Shown: piece by piece, positions 37,866-50,169 of the stretch | How positions within the stretch are numbered: position 1 is the first letter of the stretch | How the letters are laid out: each line of letters starts with the position of its first letter | Origin: Lichenostomus cassidix | Lineage: Eukaryota > Chordata > Aves > Passeriformes > Meliphagidae | DNA: 64,000 bases | Assembly: GCA_008360975.2 (NCBI GenBank) | Contig: CM039211.1 | Coordinates: 26,406,558-26,470,557, forward strand | Reading direction: 5' to 3' | Program-made: the position numbers and the translations under genes | Notes under the pieces: model-generated | Seen by the model: only the letters and a program-made list of their open reading frames with translations | Database searches by the model: none | What the model was told of the DNA's origin: nothing

Positions 37866-38472
37866 TGCTGTGATCTAACCCAAGCCAGCAACTAAATACC
37901 ACACAGCCATTTATTCACTACCCCACAGTCAGTTTGGGGAGAGATCTGGAAGAGTAGAATTTCTCTCTCTGAAGAGAGAAAAAACTGTGTGTTGAGATAA
38001 GGACAGTTTAATAGGTAAAGCAAAAGCCTTGTGCACAAGCAAAGAAAAACAAGATGTTCATTCACTGCTTCCCATGCTCAGGCAGGTTTTCATCCACCTC
38101 CAGGAAAACTGGGCTCCATCACATGTAATGGTAACCTGGGGAGACAAATATCATCACTGTGAACATCCACCACTTCGTCTTTCTTCCCCTATCTTCATAT
38201 GCTGAGCATAATGCCATATGCTCTGGGATATCCCTTAGGTCACCTAGGGTCAGCTGTCCCAGCTGTGTCCCCTCCCTGCTCCTTGTGCACCCCCAGCCTC
38301 CTCGCTGGTGGGTGGGTGAGGAGCAGCAAAGGCCTTGCCTCTGTGTAAGACCTGATCAGCAGTAATGAAAATATGCCTGTGTTATCAGCCCTGTTTCCAG
38401 CACAAATACAAACATAACCTCATTGCAGCTATTGTGAATAAAATTAACTCTATTACAGCCAAAACCATCACA
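37866..38472 (-). mobile_element. ERVL-like solo LTR, about 607 bp, minus strand
   Basis: Read on the minus strand the element opens TGTGATGGTTTTGGCTGTAA and closes GGGTTAGATCACAGCA, so it has TG...CA ends. It carries ATTAAA (complement at 38007-38012) as a likely poly(A) signal, and a block on the + strand reading CCCAGCTGTGTCCCCTCCC with CTCCTTGTGCACCCCCAG that I recognise from an abundant passerine LTR family. The R/U5 part matches the LTR at 6436-6875, but this copy keeps more of U3. The flanking pentamers CAGTG (37861-37865) and TAGTT (38473-38477) agree at only three of five bases, so a duplication is not secure. No internal viral gene is present. Confidence 0.85.
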
Positions 38473-41400
38473 TAGTTATACCTGAAATAATTTATATTTA
38501 ACTAAGCATCCATTTTTTGGCAATATTTCACTGAGTAGCATTGAAGCTATTAATTTTAAAAAATTGTCATGCATTCAGAACAGTTTCTCTAACAGAAAGC
38601 CATTTCTTCCATCATTGAGATTCTTGACACATAAATAGAAATATTCAAAAAACATCAGTGCCTTGCATAATAATCCCATGCTAGCAACTGCAAGATTTTG
38701 GTCATTTGGTAAAGCAAAGCACAATCTGGTGTCTTCTTCTCAAATTTTGGATGGGTATGAACAATAGGATCACTTCTTCCAAGCAGTAAGACTCATGTTC
38801 TAATGTATTAAATAGTACTGGGTGTTGTTCTGCAGATTAGAAGTCAAATAAGTGGTCTGTCCACGCTCCTATCAAAATCTCACTGTCTCCAAGCACAGGT
38901 GACCACATCCAAACTCAGTGTAGTCCCAGGAATCACCTGGGATGTTGTTGGTTGAGTCAGGCCAAAATCAGGCTGTTTTGCTGTCTCTTCTTCTCCCTGT
39001 AGGTTGAGCTGACCAAGTTCCAGTGCCTGTATCCTTAGACTGCTTATTTTAGTATTTCATATGCAGCACTTCAGCTTCTGTTTTCCTTACAAGTTGAATG
39101 GTTGAAATTCTTAAAACCTTTGGTTAAATTTGTTCTGTGACTTTGTCACTTGACTGTGGTACCAGATGGTGATAAAGAGAAAATAGACTTTGTTGCAGTT
39201 CCATAATCGAAAGCCAGATGGTGATACTAAGGCTGATAGAGGAAAAACAATAATACATCACTGCCCTACTCTGCCTCAGATTTTCAGCTATTGCTATGTA
39301 ACTGAAAATGCATCTGTTCAGACATTACTCATATTTTATCATGCAGCTTTTTGGAACACAAATTTCTGAAACTGCAACAGGTGCAAACACTAGCAAACCT
39401 ACTATTTTTCAAAGTATATTACAATAATAATTAAGGTGCAATTTTAAATCCAGTTTTTTGTCAGAAAATGAAAATACCTGATTCTCTGCAATTAAAACGA
39501 ACTTTGTATTTTACATGGGAAGACAAATCCCCAGTGTTATCTGAATAAAATGGTGTTAATCTAACAGATAACTAGGCACCTAGGAGAAATGTGATTTCAC
39601 CTTTAATGTAATGAAAACTGAACTTTTATCTCTAAGTACCTGTAAACAGGTCAACATATGTGAATGATAATTATTCCCTAAAGAATTTTGAGAGTAATTT
39701 CAGAACATATTGTTCGTAGATGCTAGGTTCAACTGAAATTGATTTAACAATTATTGTGTGAATCTCTCCTATGAAGATTTATTTGAGTTTACTGATTCGG
39801 TTTCTTTCGCATGAGGGGGTCTTCATCAGTCATCAGTGATTGCATCACCAAAGTAATACAATAATTGTAGACATTAAACAAAAGTTTAAATTGACAAGCA
39901 GACACTGAGACAAAAGAAACAAAACTAGAAAAATTTATATAGGTTATATTAGGCTATTTAGGTTATTATTTTAGTTATTATATTTAGCTGATTATTTAGG
40001 ATTATGTTAATTTCCATAAATAATATTGTAACTCGAGGACATAGAGATAATTAATTAACTGCTTTTGTGAAATGATCAGTGTTGTTCTTATTCACAGAAA
40101 GCGTAACAAAATTGCATCTATTTATCTGCAAATCTAGCTAAAAACTGCACCCTGTGATTTTAGTTTTATTTGGTACTGCAAAAGAAAAAAAAAAAAAGAA
40201 GGAAGAACTAATGTGTGAGTTGTTGCAATCCTGTGCATTCCAGGACATGGGATGACATTTACCCCCCTGAAGTCAGTAGAACCTCTTGGGCAAGAACTAG
40301 CTGCTGGACCTCATTGTTTCTGCTTTGCAGCGGGCTCTGCTAGGTTATTGAGGTGTTTTAATCAAAGACACAAAGAAATTTCTTACCTCAAAAGAGTTCC
40401 TTCAGTAATTTAAATAATCTTTACTTACTAGGCTGTACATTTGCTTTCAATTGAACTAAAGTTTGTACAATATTTAATTACTCAAATATTTGTGTTCATG
40501 GTCCCAATTTGAATTAGAAAGTTGTGTAACTCATGAATAAGGTGAGTTGATTTGCCCTTAGTGGAGGAAGGGTATCTAGCTAAAAATTTAGGGATTTATG
40601 AAAGCATCCTTGACTTCGGGAACACAGCAGATGACTGCAGAGACAATTGAAGAGAAGCCACACAAAGAGACCACAACTGAATTCAGCAAAAGGGAGGAGT
40701 GTTCGCCTACAAGCCTTTCCCAAGCCGAAGTCTTTTGATTCACCTGGGAATTGCAGAAAAGAGACATCTGATCTGTATGAATTCCCCTTCACCCCTTCCT
40801 AGCTTACATATGAGTAACTTTTGAAGAGAATAGGCTAGGCTCAGACCTGGAGGTTGTATAAACAGTCAGCTGATCTGCACATACAAAGCTTGACCTTCAT
40901 CAGCTACCTGCTGCGGTGTCTTCCAAATTTAGCTTATCTAGGTGAAATACAAATGTAGTGACAATTTCATGAAGTTGTGCTCCAATATCTGTCTCTTCCT
41001 GCTGTAAGTTTAAGTAAGGTGAAACTTCTTTTCTTTGTTTCTTTTTTTTTCATTTTCCCTGAAAATCTTAATACAAGCTAGATCATATTCTTCCTGAAAC
41101 TCATTAAAGACAATGGAGAATAAATATTCTTTATTTTGAGTTTTGCTTTCTGGAAGGAGCTGGAATGGTGGTGATGCATTTGGCAGTAATTAACATTGAA
41201 ATCCCACACCAAAGCTCTGGTTTTGTCTTCCACAGAATTTCTTATGTTATAGGTAAGTGCTATGTGCGTTGCGACATTGTATCAGAGACACCACTTCTGA
41301 ACATGTGAAATTAAACTATATTTAATCTACTGAGCTGGCATTTATTATCTCCATACCGATGCAAAAGCACAAAGAAACTTAAAAGAACACTTTAAATGGC

Positions 41401-41518
41401 CATACTTTAAGGCCGTAAAGAATATGGTGAGACATATGCATGTCTCCTGGTCCAACCAGCAGCATGGCCAAAGATGTGTTCACAGTAGGCACACACATAG
41501 AGAGAACACATGTGGAAT
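38473..41518. other. Non-coding AT-rich DNA
   Basis: No exon or repeat family is recognised. A-rich runs occur at 40180-40207, and a set of TTAGGTTATTA-like words lies around 39940-40010, too irregular to call an array. Open frames are at most 70 codons. Confidence 0.55.
40180..40207. repeat. A-rich simple repeat
   Basis: AAAAG units flank a run of A13, followed by GAAGGAAGAA. Confidence 0.8.
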
Positions 41519-41770
41519 ACATACATATACATATATATACCTATAGATACACACACATATATACATATATACATATACACATATATACCCATATATACCC
41601 ATATATACATATATACATATATACACATATATACACATATATACACATATATACATATATACATATACACCTATATACATATATACATATATACATATAT
41701 ACATATATACATATATACATATATACATGTATACATATATACACATATACATATATATATATATACACAC
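41519..41770. repeat. ACATAT / ACATATAT alternating purine-pyrimidine array
   Basis: About 250 bases of near-perfect alternating purine-pyrimidine sequence is built from ACATAT, ACACAT and ACCCATAT units with an 8-10-base period, ending in TATATATATATATACACACA. Because the units rarely form stops, frames of about 80-120 codons stay open on both strands as YIYTYIHI or YMYICIYV peptides, and these are not genes. The tract is long enough to be polymorphic and to extrude cruciform or unwound structure. Confidence 0.95.
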
Positions 41771-42587
41771 AAGAAGAATCACAGACAGACATTCCTTTCT
41801 GAACATTAGAATCCTGCCTTTCGGAATAGCAAAGGTCCCATCACTAGAGATAGTTTCTGAGTCCTCAGTTGATTTAGAGGGTGGACAGATACAAGTAAGG
41901 TATCACTTCAAGCAGCACTCAATAGGGCAGGGTGACCTTTTCTGTTGCCTGAATTCAGTGTTCAGAATAACTGGGAGCAATACACCATGCTGGGGAAGAA
42001 TGATATTTAAGGGACCAAGAACTGTCTGGCCTTCACACACAGGCTTGGTAAATACCTGTCATTCCTCAGAAACTGCATTAGGAAAGGAGAGAAAAACAGA
42101 TAGTTTAGGAATTTGCTCATATGAATAAAGACTGCCATCACTCTAAGCATAACTAAGAAGTCCTTTTAAAAAAACTCAAAAAGCAATACATGAAATAAAA
42201 TTGTGCAATGAGAAATTTTCTATCTGCAATCTCTGACCCAAGTCAAATAATTCTTCATGCTGAATACAACATATTTGTCAGGTACAGCAGGTCAACGTCA
42301 GAAGCAAAACCACATCTTCTTCATATTCAAGGACAACTCTTTAGCCAAGGAAAGCTTTGTTTTGTATTTAAAAATCTTTAGAAGAGAGTGTCTAGAAATA
42401 TAGTTTGTGTGTATGTGTATTTACATTTTTAGCAGTGCAGATTTTTATTCTAGTTTGCTGTTCCGAGGGATACATTATGGATTTCTCATCCACAGAAATA
42501 ACAATCCTATGAAGTATCCTAGAAAGTATCACAAGTTTATTTTACATACAAATAAAATTTTAAAATTCATCCCTAAAATTTTACATT

Positions 42588-42602
42588 AAAAAAAAAAAAA
42601 AA
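42588..42602. repeat. Poly(A) tract
   Basis: A run of 15 A with no recognisable retroposon upstream. Confidence 0.85.
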
Positions 42603-44325
42603 GTTCAGATGCTGGTCTTTTCAACAGCTGTGATTTTATAACTGTGTAGCAAGAACAGGACTAGAACAATCTCTGATTGAAAGTCAAGTTGCTTGGTTAT
42701 GTGAACCAAATGACAGTCCACATAGGAAGGTGAAGTCAGCAAAATAAACCTTACAGATCTACATCTTTCTTATTGCACTTGGAAAATCTTGATAGTCAAG
42801 GGTAGAGGCTGGTGCTGGTACAGAAGATCAGAAACAATACCTTGATAATTGTGATTACAAAGAAAGAAAAAATAAGATACACCAGGAATATTTTATCTAT
42901 ACTTTTGACTCTTACATATGTGTGTGAATCAGACCAGATCAATATCTAATGCATTAGTTGATAAAGGTTTACTCTGTTTTCAGTGACTTTTAAAACATAC
43001 TTTTAGTGGCAATTCTAATTCGACAATATATGTCCTCTAAGTGCACTCTGTAGCACTTCCCTCCCACACCATATGTGAGCTACATTTTTATAATGAGAAC
43101 AAAGAGGAAAATAATGGATCTTAGCTACTGTTTAGTGAATGGAAATTTTTAGAGTTGCTGGATGGGTAGTGGTGGGAAATCAAGTTTTCCCACAGGGTCT
43201 GAAATATTCTGACTGACAACTTTGGCTTAAGGATTCACTCAGGAAGGAAGCATGCTGCATGTTAGAAGACAATCCCAGTTATTACTGTGCCACAGATGCT
43301 TTTCTGGATGTATGTAATTCCCATTGGGCTATATGAGTGTTTCACAAACACTGCGATAGATTTAGCCTCCTCTCTTTTACTAAAAATAGAAAAGTTAGAG
43401 GGAAGGAAAGGAAAGCAGCAGAACTGCAACCTTTAACCACCCTTAACTATCCAAAACTTAACTGTCAGTAAACAGGGAAGATTAATGAGACTGTGACAGT
43501 GGAAAGTCTTCCTTTTATTTATTTTTTTTTAATAAGTGACTACTTACAGAAAACTGAGCACAAAAAGCAAAATAATACGGGATTGAAGTGTCACAGTTTT
43601 TCATCACAAAATGCCTGTAAGAGACAAGTAAAACAGTATCCATATTTCCTGTCAAAAACCTGAGTTTTCTTAAACTGGAATTGTTTTGAATCATGATATA
43701 ACTCTATGGGAATTGAAGACAGATAAATTGATATTTTACATCTTTCATTCAGACTCTTACACAGCCATTAATTTATTCTTACAAAACTAGTGTCATTATA
43801 AGAAACTTATTGGAGGATTAAGGTTCATAGTCTTCAGGCTAAATGTTCATTAAACTTTTTTCAGGAGTTTTGCCTGAGGAAAATTGTAAAACCTGGCATT
43901 TTTAACAAATGGATTGATTTTAAGTTTCAAAGAGAGAACTTTCTATCATCCTACGGACACAGAAATAATGGGAATTCAATTTAGTTGAGGTCAGAGCAGG
44001 AGCAGTTTATTACTATAGCTATTGTAGAATTTCAGGGTTTACATGCCTCTAGGACGTACAGTCTGTTCTTCCCATACCCTGTAGATAAGCAGGACTATAG
44101 CATTATTGTATAGTACTACAGTAGACTATTGCAATAAAAAGGAGTGGCATGTGGGTTAGTTCATACAGGGAGGCTTCAAACAATCAAATAAGGAGGAGGC
44201 AGTAGGAAGCAGCCTCTAGGCAGTAGCATGTTTTTACAAATAATTCACTCCTTTGTTAATTAATTTGTGCTGACTCCGTTAGGTCATGCTGACTTGTGTT
44301 TCTTAACTAGTGGGGTCTGCAAAGG

Positions 44326-44372
44326 ATTTAAAGCCACTGTGAAATTGACATTTAAAGCCATTGTGAAATTTG
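44326..44372. repeat. Imperfect tandem duplication, 24-bp period
   Basis: ATTTAAAGCCACTGTGAAAT begins at 44326, and the same words with C to T at one position (GCCATTG) begin at 44350. It looks like a local duplication with early divergence. Confidence 0.85.
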
Positions 44373-45496
44373 AGAGTGAATATTTCTGTTCCTGAAGGCT
44401 GACTATGACGAAATTTTGTACTGAAGATTCATTCTCTTGGGATGCTGCACAGAAGGAGGTCCCTGAGAATGTTTGCATGTGAAAGATTTTTTCAGGTCTG
44501 GTGAGAGAAAAAAAAAAATTGAAGCTCACGCTTAAACTGGTACAGTGTGTTTTCCATCAATTCATGTCAGATGTGGAATGATTTTTTTCTGGACATCTCT
44601 GCAGTAACTTTAAGCAATTGGATAGAGGTTCTTATGTGTTTAAAAAGACACAGATCATTAATCCTATGGAACATGGTTTCAGGCATGGGATAAGCCTATG
44701 GCTAGGTAACAGTCACCTGCCAACCCACAAATACAATGCAATTTGACAAACAGGAATGTAAGAACAGAAACCATTTTGTCAATTCCTTGTTTGAGTGACA
44801 GATCCTAAATAAGAGAAGGACTGAAAAAGTATTTTGTAAATCTAACTCTGAGCATAAACCCCAGACTTTATCCTTAATATAGTATGAAAATGTTGAAATA
44901 TTAGTACGGTGAATAGGTCATGTGGCAAATAGATTGAGGGACATTTCAGGGAGAGGCACAATTAATCTTCAATTTTTTTCAATCAAAGAACTATAAAAAG
45001 TCTCATCTACTTTTGCTTAGCTGGTTAGGCACAGAGCAAATTAATATTCAGTAAATATCCACACTTCTTTTGTCATGAAAGATTCTTTCCACACAGCAAA
45101 TTCTGACACAGGTCATCAGCCACTCTCCCAGTCTATTCCTCAAAATGCTATTTTAATGGTTGGCTTTTCTCTCCCACTTAAATAGCTTTTAGCTAGCCAT
45201 TATGACTTAAACAGCAACTGAGTCATGAAAAACAAAGTAACTGTAGTGTGAAGGTTAGATCAAATGACAAACCATTGGCATCTCACTGCTGAATTTCTTC
45301 TTTTATCACAAACTGCAGTTTTCTTGTTACTGCACTTTCCATACATTATTTTTAGTGTAAAAGGAAGCTACTCATGTATAACTGGTCTTTGCAGAAGTCC
45401 TGGAATCACAGCATAACATGAGGACAGAAAATATCTAGCAAATTATCATTTATGCATTTGGCATAATCTTTTATCATACGTATGGCATTAAAAAAA

Positions 45497-45522
45497 CTTT
45501 TTTTTACTTTTTTTTTTTTTTT
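45497..45522. repeat. T-rich simple repeat
   Basis: T8, AC, then T15 in close succession. Confidence 0.85.
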
Positions 45523-48115
45523 AATTCCTTAAAGGAATAAGAATCTGTGAGGAAAGGGGAAAAGTGAATGATGTTTTTACAGGCTTGATACTTGATCATC
45601 TTCTTCAGCAGGAAGATGTCCCTTTTCTATTACTTCTCCACTTCTACACTTCACATCTAGGTTTAAAATTCTTAGAAGAGTACTGAAGACCTTATTTTGT
45701 TTGCATAATCCTTTGCTATGTTCTAACTATTTAGTTAAAATTGCCTGGATTAATTACTGCTTTTATTGTCTCAATATCTCACTTGTTAGCTAATGAACTG
45801 CTTGGAGGAGAAAAAGCCAACATGGGATGTCTGTTCTATCCAGACTCTCATTCCCAATAATGGCAGTATCCAAATCTACTCTATTTCTAACTTAGAGGTT
45901 ACTGATAGCACACTCAACTGAGAAAGACTGATTTACTAAGTTCAGCAAAGTCAATTAGGACTCCAACATCCTGAAAATAGGCAGTTTGGCAGCTTTTTTT
46001 CTGTATGATTATCAGCCCATAGTCCCAAAAACCAGGACAGAGTTGAAATAATTTAGTCTCTCGTCAGGTGTTCAGAAAAGACAGAAATAATAGTCGTAAT
46101 CACAAGTTATTTCAGTCTGAAGCACACAGGAACATGAAGGCCTCTGTATACTCTTCTTGCATCAGCCACAGTGTATCCGAGGTGGAAAGCATCCCTGTAA
46201 TCCATGCTTTTCAGAAATATTCTTTCAGTCTCCTCAGAAAAAAAAGGGATCACTCACTCTCCAACACATACAAAAAGATAATACAGACTACAGGTACAAT
46301 TTTGTTTGTTGGTGTTTAAGAGTAAAATACCTGCCTTTTAAGAGATGGAGCTCATTTAAGGTGCCATAAGAAGGCAGCTGGTCTGTATACACATTTTGTC
46401 CATGAAATCTAATGCACCTGACAGAGTATAAATTAGGTGTCAAGGTCACAGGCTACAGCACCTGTTTAAGCTGACAAATTTCTGTCTTTAGAGTGCAGTA
46501 GTTTTGCTGCCAACAGTAGTCTGTATTTCAGTTGGCGGATTTCCATACATACAGAATGATGTGCTTATGCTGCAGCTCACTTATAAACACATCATGTTAA
46601 CAGAGTAATTATAGAATTACACAAGCAACACAGTTTACAAAACAATTTTTATACTTTTCAATGTTAGGTGGTTTTACTGTGTTCCAAAAAATAATTCCAA
46701 GTTTAACATATCTGTTAATGTTTTTTATTTTGCATCTTTGAAATGGAAACTTCACAGAAAAAAATGCATAAGGTTCATTCATCATTGAAGGATGATATAA
46801 AATTCTTACTGGCTCTGTCTGAAGGGGTGAATTGCATGCCAAAGGCACATAGAAGAGTACTATGAGCAAATATCAGACCTGTAAGACTCAGTGTTTTCCT
46901 TATCTGTGGACTAAAAAAGTAAAATTTAAATAAAAACATAAACCACAAGACATTCCAGAATGGATTCTTTATATAGAACTCAAAGATTTTTAGGTAAAGT
47001 CATCTTTATAAAACTCTGAATACTTTCTTTAAAAGAACAAAAACCAAATAAAACTCCGGCAATGTAGTATACAGAATATTCTGATTGAAGGTCTGAAATG
47101 CAATATGATCACTACTCAGCCAATTTGTTTGGTTTGCGATCAGCAATTAGTATTTGGGGATGAAAGAGCTCCTCCCCCCCATTAAGCTAATGATCACCCC
47201 CCACACTCAGATAAACTCCATCTGGGCAAATATATCCAAACTCCTTACTGTCTCTATGTGGACAATCTGTTTCATTTTGGGCATCATATTTAATAAGCCT
47301 TATTTAGACTTGACTTGGCTTTAAATCCTCAAATGTCTTGTGTAAATACCACTTGTGGAATATCACAGTAGTGTAAAGTTAACAGATGGAGAGTGTCAAA
47401 TAATATAACATCTTAGTTAATATTTTTCTCAGGAATTCAGCTTTTTTCCAGGAATACAGTTTGGACACATGCCTGTTCAACGGGCTAATAATCCAAAATA
47501 TCTTTCTCCATTTACCTATTACAATATGGTTTTCACAAAAATATTGTTAGTCTGCAAATAGGGATGCCATAACATTATTAAGGACATGAAAAATCCTTAG
47601 TATAATATTTGTACCTTTTTTCTGGATAGACACTGCAGGATTTCTAACAGAAAATACTGCAGAACTTGTATGCAATACTATTGATTTACTGCAACATTCA
47701 GAGAAGTGTAGTTCAGGCCTGAAATGACTGTAAAGCACTTGCAATGGCAACTGAACATTCTTCTTGTGGAGGAGGTTATCTCCACCACTGAAGGCATGAA
47801 TGAAGCATTTCTGAATTTCCCTGCTCCTTCTGCCCTGCCTTCTCTGTTACTGGTCACAGATAGTCTTCTTTCTCAGGACAATGGACAGGACTGTTTGGCC
47901 TTTGCTCTTGGGCTATCAGCTAACATGACTTGCATCCTCAGCTTTCTGCAGGCTCAAATTATTTGCCTTTCTGGAATATGACACCAGAATTAGCTCTGGT
48001 GGTCACTGGAGATTGGTGACAGCATCATACTTGTCCAAGCGGTGAGCCCTGTCTGCATTTCTATTGGTGCCGGAACACATCTTCCTTTCAAAGAATCCTA
48101 GTCCCTTTTCTTTCG

Positions 48116-48121
48116 CTTTGA
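48116..48121. repeat. Putative 6-bp target-site duplication, left copy
   Basis: CTTTGA precedes the proposed LTR start, and CTTTGT (48804-48809) follows its proposed end. Five of six bases match. Confidence 0.5.
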
Positions 48122-48803
48122 TGTAGCAGTGAGATCCACTCAGGTGAGCTTAGAGCCTGAAATAACCAGCAAACCCCCCTGGGTTTAAAGAAACCTTTTG
48201 GTTAGGGTGACAGAAAATCGTCCTCCCGACAAGCTTTGAGGTTAGCCCCATGAATATGGACCAGGAATCAGAGGTATTGGCTCCTGAAGTTCTCCTCCTC
48301 TTTATCCCATACCTAGTTAATAGCTAGAAAGTTCTTTACCCGCAGTGTTATTATTGGTTTTCAAAAGTTCTGTATCTTCCCTCCTTGTACCCCCATTCCC
48401 TGAAGCCCTTGTCAATCTGTATCCCCTGCGTCCCGGTTGTCTATCCTCTCAAAACCCCTCCCATCTTTCCATTCCTCTTAAGCCGATGTTCGCTTTCGTT
48501 CCGGGCTCTTGGCTCTTTGGAATCCTGCCGCATCCTGCCTTCCTCGTTCCGTCCCGGTCCCATCTGCCTTCTCCTCCCCGTCATCCCTACCAATAAACCC
48601 TGGATTCCCAAGGCTGAGAGACTGCATTTCCTTTATTCACCAAGGCTCCTGTTATCCTGCCTTCGAGAAGCCAGCCCTAGCACGGGTTCAGGTCCCACAG
48701 GTCCCGTCTCCGCCACGCCCACGGCAGCGTGGTAAGCACACGGGGGAAACCTCTTTTGTGGGGTTTTGGGGTTCCCCTGCCTCCTCAGAGCGAGAAAACC
48801 TCA
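48122..48803 (+). mobile_element. ERVK-like LTR, about 680 bp, plus strand, ends probable
   Basis: AATAAA at 48592, followed by a GC-rich U5-like block with AGACTGCATTTCCT (compare GGACTGCATCTCCT after AATAAA in the LTR at 11589-12144), marks a retroviral R/U5. Taking TGTAGCAGTGAG as the start and GAGAAAACCTCA as the end gives TG...CA termini between CTTTGA and CTTTGT. The start resembles that of the LTR at 52835-53351 (TGTAGCAATGTG). No clear TATA box is seen, but a C/T-rich U3 block (48377-48480) is present. Other ends are possible, for example at 48740. Overlapping 83-116-codon frames here are incidental. No viral gene adjoins it. Confidence 0.65.
48592..48597 (+). terminator. LTR polyadenylation signal AATAAA
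   Basis: AATAAACCCTGG, the same context as the signal at 11992 (AATAAACCCTCC). The conserved CCCT after the hexamer supports a shared LTR lineage. Confidence 0.7.
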
Positions 48804-48809
48804 CTTTGT
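48804..48809. repeat. Putative 6-bp target-site duplication, right copy
   Basis: CTTTGT, one mismatch from CTTTGA at 48116-48121. Confidence 0.5.
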
Positions 48810-50141
48810 CTTGGTTTTCAACTGCTTGTGAGACCTCATAGCTTCTGGAGGTGGCACCACTGCAACAATTCTTTATCTGTGTGATAGGCTTCTCACCATC
48901 AACTCTACAGATCCTATCTCTTTTCCTTCAGGTCAACATTACGTTGCAAGTCCTATTCAGTTTACAGTGGTTTTCATGGAAGCCACATATCTCCAGGCAA
49001 ATGCCTGATTTTCAGGAATCAGTACAATTGGAAAGCCAGTGTTGTCCTCCCAGTGAAGATGTACAGATTCCCTGCTTTGGCTACGTCCTTCTTGTATCAG
49101 AACCCCATCAAATACCCTTTTGGCTCATGGTTTGAAGTAGGAGGAAAGGGAGAGTGAACAGCCATCTCATTTCTTTGCATTGTGAGTGAGGCTTGAGCAA
49201 TAGCAGACTTCCAAAGGAACAGATGGTATTTTTTAATTTGTAGCAGGTAAGGATCTCTCTTTTTAAGAAATTCTGCAACTTACAGAAATCCTTGTAAGCA
49301 TAACATAAAGCTGTATTCAAGTAGAAAGTACAGCCTTCCAGGCTGATATTAATAGCAGAGTGCATGATACATTCCCTCAAAATAATGCAGCTGAAAATAT
49401 AACAGTAAACATTTAACAGGCTTACCAATCTTTTGTGTAACAGATAGTTCATATATTTATATTGAACTTAAACCTCATTTTTCTTTGAGTTAAATTTAGC
49501 TTATGTATTGTTTTTTCTTTAATAGTTAAAATGTTTTTACTCTTTAAATATTTGTCTATACATATAGCATTCAAATGAAAGCTTTTAGTATTTAAATGTG
49601 TTAGCACAAATGCTGCATAAATCTCAAGCTTCCCTCTTGATTCAACTACACCAGTAGAGCAAAGTTGATTTGCAAAGCTGATTTGCATTAAATTAAATAA
49701 TATAAGCTTCAATGTTCAGTTTCAAATCTAAAAGTCTTAAGGCTATTGTATTCACCTTCTCAGACAGCCATTGGACTTGTATTATCTTTATATTGGCTTT
49801 AATTAAAATTCAAACAGGTGGATCCAGATATGGGGGTGTGGCTGAACTGCAAATGTCTTTCTTCAGTCTGGGACAAGCCAGTGATAGGGTCACCTTTACA
49901 ACCAAGGAACACACACTCAGAACTGTTCCATGTCAGTCTTTCAAGCAATGGCTCAGATATCTAGACATAATCTAACACTCTGACCGTTGCAGCAGAATAT
50001 AGTGTCACCTTTTGTCTGTTCATCAGTGATGCCGCTAGTTTTCCATGACCCAATGCAAAATTCCCCTGACTCCCTTTGTTACTGCTTTCTACTGCTTTCA
50101 GGGCAGGCTCCTTTTCTTTATTTATACGTTGCCCTATTTCC

Positions 50142-50169
50142 TCTTCTTTTTTTTTTCTTTTTTTTTTTT
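50142..50169. repeat. T-rich simple repeat
   Basis: CTTCT10-C-T12-type polypyrimidine run. Confidence 0.8.

Larger units (their letters stand above)
41771..48115. other. Non-coding AT-rich DNA
   Basis: Contains an A15 run (42588-42602), a 24-bp tandem pair (44326-44372) and a T-rich run (45497-45522). Open frames are under 90 codons beyond the end of the microsatellite frame. A stretch near 48065-48076, TGGTGCCGGAAC, resembles a retroviral primer-binding site but lies outside any LTR end that I can define. Confidence 0.55.

Noticed and set aside
39940..40010. TTAGGTTA-like words suggesting interstitial telomeric or satellite repeats
   Set aside because: The words are irregular and interrupted, with no TTAGGG unit array.
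41407..41806. Several 80-120-codon frames with Y/I/H/T/M/C repeats
   Set aside because: They are the ACATAT microsatellite read as codons in different frames and strands.
45403..45450. GGAATCACAGCATAACATGAGG resembling a CR1 tail
   Set aside because: Agreement with the consensus is weak and does not extend. Coincidence cannot be excluded.
48065..48076. Primer-binding-site-like TGGTGCCGGAAC left of the 48-kb LTR
   Set aside because: A binding site should follow the end of a 5' LTR. No R/U5 or AATAAA lies before it, and the LTR found starts after it.
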